Assembly: GCF_026410385.1 (NCBI RefSeq)
Contig: NZ_JAPMLT010000011.1
Span: 1-64,000 of the forward strand
DNA from: Tumebacillus lacus
GTDB taxonomy: Bacteria; Bacillota; Bacilli; Tumebacillales; Tumebacillaceae
Length of the DNA: 64,000 nucleotides
Direction: 5' to 3'
The notes beneath the pieces are model-generated. The model worked only from the letters and a program-made list of their open reading frames with translations. It had not been told where the DNA came from and did no database searches. Both the position numbers and the translations under genes were made by a program. This document shows, piece by piece, positions 60,247 through 64,000 of this stretch; positions within the stretch are counted from its first letter, which is position 1; every line of letters begins with the position of its first letter.

Positions 60247-60272
60247 AGGAATAAAAATGCTCTTGTCGAAAT
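60247..60272 (+). promoter_or_regulatory. Sigma-H-like promoter with overlapping 0A box, upstream of spo0A
   Basis: AGGAATA (60247-60253), 14 bases, GAAAT (60268-60272), close to the sigma-H pattern AGGAWWW and GAAT. CTTGTCGAA (60262-60270) is a 0A box with eight of nine matches and overlaps the -10 part. B. subtilis spo0A has the same combination. Confidence 0.6.
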
Positions 60273-60335
60273 ATCTTCACGACAGAAACCATAAACCAAA
60301 TAGCTGAACCACCACCCCAAGGAGGTACACATACA

Positions 60336-61109
60336 GTGAAACAAATCAAAGTCCTGATCGCCGACGACAACCGCGAGTTTGCGGAACTGCTCAAAGAGTT
60401 TGTGACCGAACAGCGCGACATGGAAGTCGTGGCCGTGGCCTACAACGGCAGCGAAGTGCTGGAGCAGTTGGAACAGACGCAGCCGGACGTCATCATCTTG
60501 GACATCATCATGCCGGTGCTTGACGGGATCGGGGTCTTGGAGAAGATCCAAGGCATGCAGCTCTCCTTCGATCCGAAAGTGATCATGCTGACCGCCTTCG
60601 GACAAGAGAACATCACCCAGCGTGCGGTGGAGTTCGGAGCTGCGTACTACATCCTCAAGCCGTTCGACATGGATGTCCTCGCCAACCGCATTCGCCAAGT
60701 CGTGCGCGTGCCGGGCGTGACCACCGCGCCGAAGCAACAGATGATGACCCGCGGCAAAAACGTCGACGCCTCGATCACCAACATCATTCATGAGATCGGC
60801 GTACCGGCGCACATCAAGGGGTACCACTACCTGCGGGAAGCGATCGGCATGGTCTACAAAGACGTGGAGATCCTCGGTTCGATCACCAAGATCCTCTACC
60901 CGAAGATCGCCGAGAAATACAACACCACCCCGTCCCGCGTCGAACGCGCCATCCGCCACGCCATCGAAGTCGCCTGGGGCCGCGGCAACGTCGATTCGAT
61001 CCGCTCCCTCTTCGGCAACACCGTCAACGTCGGCAAGAGCAAACCGACCAACTCCGAGTTCATCGCGATGGTCGCAGATAAGCTCCGCATCGAAGCGAAG
61101 ATTTCGTAA
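60336..61109 (+). CDS. spo0A: Sporulation master regulator Spo0A
   Basis: A 257-aa response regulator: receiver domain with Asp10, Asp11 and phosphorylated Asp56 (IILDIIMP), Thr/Lys in MLTAFGQ and ILKPFD; then the C-terminal DNA-binding domain with [20 protein letters not shown] and [15 protein letters not shown] (recognition helix) and [19 protein letters not shown]. Start GTG 60336 follows AAGGAGGT. 0A boxes and a sigma-H-like promoter upstream indicate autoregulation. Confidence 0.98.
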   Translation: MKQIKVLIADDNREFAELLKEFVTEQRDMEVVAVAYNGSEVLEQLEQTQPDVIILDIIMPVLDGIGVLEKIQGMQLSFDPKVIMLTAFGQENITQRAVEFGAAYYILKPFDMDVLANRIRQVVRVPGVTTAPKQQMMTRGKNVDASITNIIHEIGVPAHIKGYHYLREAIGMVYKDVEILGSITKILYPKIAEKYNTTPSRVERAIRHAIEVAWGRGNVDSIRSLFGNTVNVGKSKPTNSEFIAMVADKLRIEAKIS

Positions 61110-61146
61110 TTGCAATCGTACAATTCTCATTGTGAAAAGCCATTTC

Positions 61147-61180
61147 ACCCGATGAACCTACTGGATTCATCGGGTTTTTT
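61147..61180 (+). terminator. Intrinsic terminator of spo0A
   Basis: ACCCGATGAA and TTCATCGGGT, followed by TTTTT. Nearly the same sequence recurs at 63570. Confidence 0.88.
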
Positions 61181-61590
61181 AGTGCTCAGAAGATCCTAAT
61201 CTTTTAATCCCTTTCCATTGAAGATGGACTGCATATATTTTTGAATCCTGACTCAGGAGTTCTTGATATGAGACGTGACAAACACCTTTCAGCATTTGAA
61301 GTACAATCACGAAGATATACCGGGATATTTGCTTTGAGTTATCCTTCGCTGTCCCTCTAGACAGTACAAGTGATCTGAAAAAGGAGTAAGAAGCATAGGA
61401 AATTAGTCGTGCAATCTTTCATAGACACACTGAAACAGGTGTTCAGTTTGACTATCGATGACTGCATTCTAAGCATCAATACGTATTTAAATATATATGG
61501 ATAAAACACAAAAATATCACTTGATATTATTTTAATTTATATGATATAGTGTTGGTGAAGTGAAAAACGACAGTAAAGGAGCTCGAACCT
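61181..61590. other. A+T-rich gene-free stretch after spo0A
   Basis: About 410 bases, clearly richer in A+T than the rest. AAAAAGGAG at 61379-61387 looks like a ribosome site but no open frame follows. The promoter of the lectin gene lies at its end. Otherwise I see nothing that can be supported. Confidence 0.6.
61521..61550 (+). promoter_or_regulatory. Promoter of the lectin gene
   Basis: TTGATA (61521-61526), 18-base spacer, TATAGT (61545-61550), in A+T-rich surroundings. Confidence 0.6.
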
Positions 61591-62124
61591 ATGAAGAATC
61601 TCGTGAAAAAGACTGGTTTTCTGTTTCTTGCGGTATCCATGCTTTCGCTCCCTGTTGTCTCTTCGGCCTTGGCAGCGGACACGCTCAGACCTGGCCAATC
61701 CATTTCTCATGACGGAAAGCTGACCTCAAGTGATGGCAGATTTAATTTCGTCATGCAGTGGGATGGGAATCTCGTGCATTATCAAGGCGGTTCGTCTCTC
61801 TGGGATTCTGACACCAGAGGCGACAAGGTTGAAATCTGGGATCCGTTCTTGGGGCGTTACTTTTACAGATATGCCGAGGTATTGAAACTCGACAGCAGCG
61901 GCAATCTTTATATCACAGATCTTGAAGGTAGATTTATGTTTTGGCGTGCAGATACCGCGGCATGGATGGAAGGCTGGTACCACCCGCCGATGGTTGTTCC
62001 GACTGGCCTCGTAGGTGATACGCTGATCGCTCAAAATGACGGGAACGTGGTTCTCTATGACACCATTGGAAACTACAACGGCGAGTGGAAGCCTGTCTGG
62101 GCTACAAATACAGGCGGGCGATAA
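61591..62124 (+). CDS. Secreted bulb-type (B-) lectin domain protein
   Basis: A 177-aa protein with a clear signal peptide (KKTGFLFLAVSMLSLPVVSS, cleavage probably after ALA) and a B-lectin fold. Two full mannose-binding motifs Q-x-D-x-N-x-V-x-Y are visible: QWDGNLVHY (56-64) and QNDGNVVLY near residue 150, plus a degenerate one (LDSSGNLYI). Such domains occur in lectin-like bacteriocins and in surface or spore carbohydrate-binding proteins. ATG 61591 follows AAAGGAGC. Codon usage is less G/C-biased than in neighbouring genes, which suggests acquisition by transfer. Confidence 0.82.
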   Translation: MKNLVKKTGFLFLAVSMLSLPVVSSALAADTLRPGQSISHDGKLTSSDGRFNFVMQWDGNLVHYQGGSSLWDSDTRGDKVEIWDPFLGRYFYRYAEVLKLDSSGNLYITDLEGRFMFWRADTAAWMEGWYHPPMVVPTGLVGDTLIAQNDGNVVLYDTIGNYNGEWKPVWATNTGGR

Positions 62125-62155
62125 GAAGAAAGAACCACGGTTGTTAGGCGGCCGG

Positions 62156-62195
62156 AAGATGACTTCTGATATTCATCAGGAGTCATCTTTTTTTA
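62156..62195 (+). terminator. Intrinsic terminator of the lectin gene
   Basis: AAGATGACTTCTGAT and ATCAGGAGTCATCTT (one G-U), followed by TTTTT. Confidence 0.9.
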
Positions 62196-62250
62196 TGACC
62201 ATTGATCAGTGCACTCGCAGTAGACGAATCAATGGAAGTGGAAGAAAAAC

Positions 62251-62679
62251 GTGATGATCGCTGAGTCGATTGAGGAAGTTCAAAAAATACTTGAAGATCA
62301 TGCCATAAAATGTGAGAACGGTTTTATTGGCAGAAGTGTGGGAAAGGAAATTTCCAATTGCGGGCAGGTGACACTAGAGGAATTTTGCAGAAGCACGTCG
62401 ATCAGCGTATGTGGATGTTTAAGAACTTCATCTTTTACGCTGATTCCGTCGAAGAGGTGCTTGAGATCAAAAACATTTCGGGAGTACCACGAGTTGAAAA
62501 CGCATTGCATGACTCCTGAACGGCGAATCCCTCTTTCATCCGAATGCCAGACGTCAATGGAGTGCTGTGCATCGGGCGCAATCCGATTCGCTTTATTGAG
62601 AACACCTCCGCAAGCGTCTAATCGAAAGCATATTCATGACAACACGACCGATGACAGACATAGCGTTTTGAACGGTTAA
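62251..62679 (+). pseudogene. Possible broken gene, A+T-rich patch
   Basis: The frame from 62251 begins with MMIAESIEEVQKILEDHAI, which looks like a real helical protein, but loses protein character after about residue 45 (many Cys, Arg and Ser). Another frame then reads MFKNFIFYADSVEEVLEIKN and stops at about 62519. The two parts together suggest an old gene broken by a frameshift. No family recognised. Confidence 0.25.
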
Positions 62680-62925
62680 GATTATACTTGGGATGGTTAG
62701 AAAGATAGTGAATGTCAATGAATGTATACACCTACGGGAAACTAATCGAACTGCTGAATACGACCGGTAGATCTTTAGATCTATCGGTTTTGTTTATGTT
62801 ATATAATTAATATAAAAATCACGAATTGCTCAATATTGAATTTTAATGGTAATATGTGGTGGCGGTTCATAGGAGCAATGGGAAAAATCCTCTAATAAGC
62901 GTTGAGCTACGAAAGGTGGAGAAGC
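62680..62925. other. Gene-free A+T-rich stretch
   Basis: Contains the terminator at 62763 and A+T-rich runs such as TTATATAATTAATATAAAAA near 62799-62818, which include -10-like TATAAT (62802-62807). No gene seen. Confidence 0.5.
62763..62792 (+). terminator. Intrinsic terminator
   Basis: ACCGGTAGATC and GATCTATCGGT with loop TTTA, followed by TTTGTTT. Confidence 0.75.
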
Positions 62926-63543
62926 ATGAAGAGGTCAAAACCGCTGGTACTTGGTATTCTTGCGGCTGTTCTGGTAGTTGGTTTGCTCTGGTATACCGAT
63001 GAACGAAGAGAAGATCAACATCGAGAGGAGTACGACCATCATGTGCTCAAAGCCTTTTCCGAAATTGATATGGCTGAACATGAGGTACAGACCGTTTTAG
63101 AAAATTGGGAAAAGAAGTCGCCACGTGATATTTCCAGTTCCCTTCTGGCTATCTCTACGGCGCTTGCTCTTGCAGAAAATGATTTGCGGAGTTTGGAAGG
63201 CTATCTTCGTTATCATGATGATGCGAAAAGAGGTGGAAGCACTTCATTTCTCTCAAATCTCTTCTTATATTACAAACAAGCGGTAGATGCAAGACTTCGC
63301 GAAACATGGCCATATACAAATGACTCGAATCCAGTCAATATGAATTCTGAATTTTGGTTCACGTTGAACAAAGATATGCAAACAATTCAGGGAGACCTTG
63401 AACTTCTCGGTGACACTGACAGGTCTGTATTTGAGGATGCCAGTATGCTCGAATTGCATAATGATTGGCTGGATCAGGCTTCGAGATTGAAGTTTCAAGA
63501 AGTGAGAACACGTTATGAAGAAATGGAAGGGCGGACCAACTAA
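62926..63543 (+). CDS. Hypothetical membrane-anchored protein, 205 aa
   Basis: Basic start MKRSKP, one membrane helix (LVLGILAAVLVVGLLWY), then an extracytoplasmic helical domain (HVLKAFSEIDMAEHEVQTVL; LLAISTALALAENDLRSLEG). Probably anchored outside the cytoplasmic membrane. No family recognised. ATG 62926 has AAAGGTGGAG upstream. Codon use is intermediate between the island and the core genes. Confidence 0.7.
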   Translation: MKRSKPLVLGILAAVLVVGLLWYTDERREDQHREEYDHHVLKAFSEIDMAEHEVQTVLENWEKKSPRDISSSLLAISTALALAENDLRSLEGYLRYHDDAKRGGSTSFLSNLFLYYKQAVDARLRETWPYTNDSNPVNMNSEFWFTLNKDMQTIQGDLELLGDTDRSVFEDASMLELHNDWLDQASRLKFQEVRTRYEEMEGRTN

Positions 63544-63569
63544 TATAGTACGGATGAGTTGCAGACCTC

Positions 63570-63603
63570 ACCCGATGAATCCAGTTGATTCGTCGGGTTT
63601 TTA
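63570..63603 (+). terminator. Intrinsic terminator, near copy of the spo0A terminator
   Basis: ACCCGATGAATC and GATTCGTCGGGT, followed by TTTTAT. Confidence 0.85.
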
Positions 63604-63695
63604 TTTTCTTCGGAGACTCCTCGCATAAACCTAATCTATCCAGCAAATGGTAACCTAGACAGCTATTGATACACGTAGGTGAGGGGCGGCACGAG

Positions 63696-64000
63696 ATGAG
63701 ATTTCGCAAGTCAAAAGAACCACAGAAACACAAACATGCGACGGATCACAGAAGTCAACATGAGCACGAGCAAGTGCCTGTGACGCAAACACAAGTCACG
63801 CCCGGATTGCAAGATCGAATCGAAGAAACAGCAAAACTGCTGGGCGGCAGCACAGACCTCGGCATTCGGACGTTCAGGCTGGGACCGGCTGGGGAACTAT
63901 TGATCGGCGTCCTGTTTCTCGATGGATTGGTGGATCAGGCCCGCGTCCAAGACGTGCAGGAAACTCTGTCTTTGCAAGCCGAAAAGGAGGGCTTTGCGAA
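63696..64000 (+). CDS. GerA-family germinant receptor A subunit, 5' part (runs off the window)
   Basis: Begins MRFRKSKEPQKHKHATDHRS, a basic His-rich leader, then LQDRIEETAKLLGGSTDLGIR, FRLGPAGELLIGVLFLDGLV and DQARVQDVQETL, which match the start of the GerA soluble domain (compare the gene at 28860). GTAGGTGAGGGGCGG lies before the ATG. Only the first 101 codons are in the window; the downstream subunits cannot be seen. Confidence 0.82.
   Translation, partial: MRFRKSKEPQKHKHATDHRSQHEHEQVPVTQTQVTPGLQDRIEETAKLLGGSTDLGIRTFRLGPAGELLIGVLFLDGLVDQARVQDVQETLSLQAEKEGFA

Larger units (their letters stand above)
60007..60335. other. Control region between the secreted-protein gene and spo0A
   Basis: A 329-base A+T-richer stretch. 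It holds the 0A boxes and the sigma-H-like promoter listed separately; I see no further gene in it. Confidence 0.6.

Noticed and set aside
62036-62254. 72-aa frame across the end of the lectin gene
   Set aside because: Overlaps the lectin gene and its terminator in another frame; no ribosome site.

Overview
The window reads as a chromosomal segment of a spore-forming, aerobic, high-G+C member of the Bacillales, most like the Alicyclobacillaceae (a Tumebacillus-type genome). This is an inference from gene order and family content: the spoIIIA operon runs into accB-accC, an Asp23 gene, nusB, xseA-xseB, ispA, dxs, tlyA, argR, recN, spoIVB and spo0A, which is the classical Bacillus order; there are gerA-type germinant receptor genes, CtsR-type boxes at clpP, Spo0A boxes, and strong Shine-Dalgarno sequences with many TTG and GTG starts. 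Codon third positions are G/C-rich almost throughout, except for an A+T-rich patch near 61.2-63.6 kb.

Layout. 1-0.3 kb: the repeat-rich C-terminal tail of a protein. 0.4-2.6 kb: an unknown gene, murT (without gatD beside it), and tRNA-Met and tRNA-Tyr. 2.7-8.7 kb: a flavoprotein and many small proteins (DUF1292, YlbF/YmcA family, membrane peptides, LON-substrate-binding domain, a cysteine-hydrolase fold that lacks its cysteine). 8.8-17.9 kb: housekeeping genes (rhodanese, clpP, midA, degV family, gapB, an MFS exporter behind a tiny leader ORF, nifZ-thiI). 18-25 kb: a PAS-PAS-GGDEF protein, small regulators, a HAD phosphatase, an E. coli-type purB and a PASTA-domain pseudokinase. 25.1-28.8 kb: a SelW-like gene with an in-frame UGA, an XRE regulator, a methyltransferase and a haem-oxygenase-like di-metal oxidase. 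28.9-33.1 kb: a germinant receptor operon. 33.2-37.2 kb: HAD and DUF188 proteins, a membrane GGDEF/HD-GYP protein and a small exported peptide. 37.5-61.1 kb: the long conserved sporulation, lipid, isoprenoid and DNA-repair cluster ending in spo0A. 61.2-63.6 kb: an A+T-rich patch with a secreted bulb-type lectin, bounded by two near-identical terminators. 63.7 kb to the end: the start of a second gerA-type gene.

How the genes work together. SpoIIIAA-AH build the mother-cell-to-forespore channel; SpoIVB signals from the forespore; Spo0A is the master regulator, and its own upstream region carries a perfect 0A box, a second 0A box and a sigma-H-like promoter. Two 0A boxes also cover the -35 region of the PAS-GGDEF gene, which would tie c-di-GMP synthesis to sporulation entry. 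NifZ supplies sulfur to ThiI; AccB/AccC start fatty acid synthesis; Dxs and IspA make isoprenoids. The most unusual items are the SelW-like gene, whose apparent upstream truncation is better explained as selenocysteine (CxxU motif followed by a SECIS-like hairpin), the 11-codon leader plus long hairpin before the MFS exporter, and the catalytically dead PASTA kinase.
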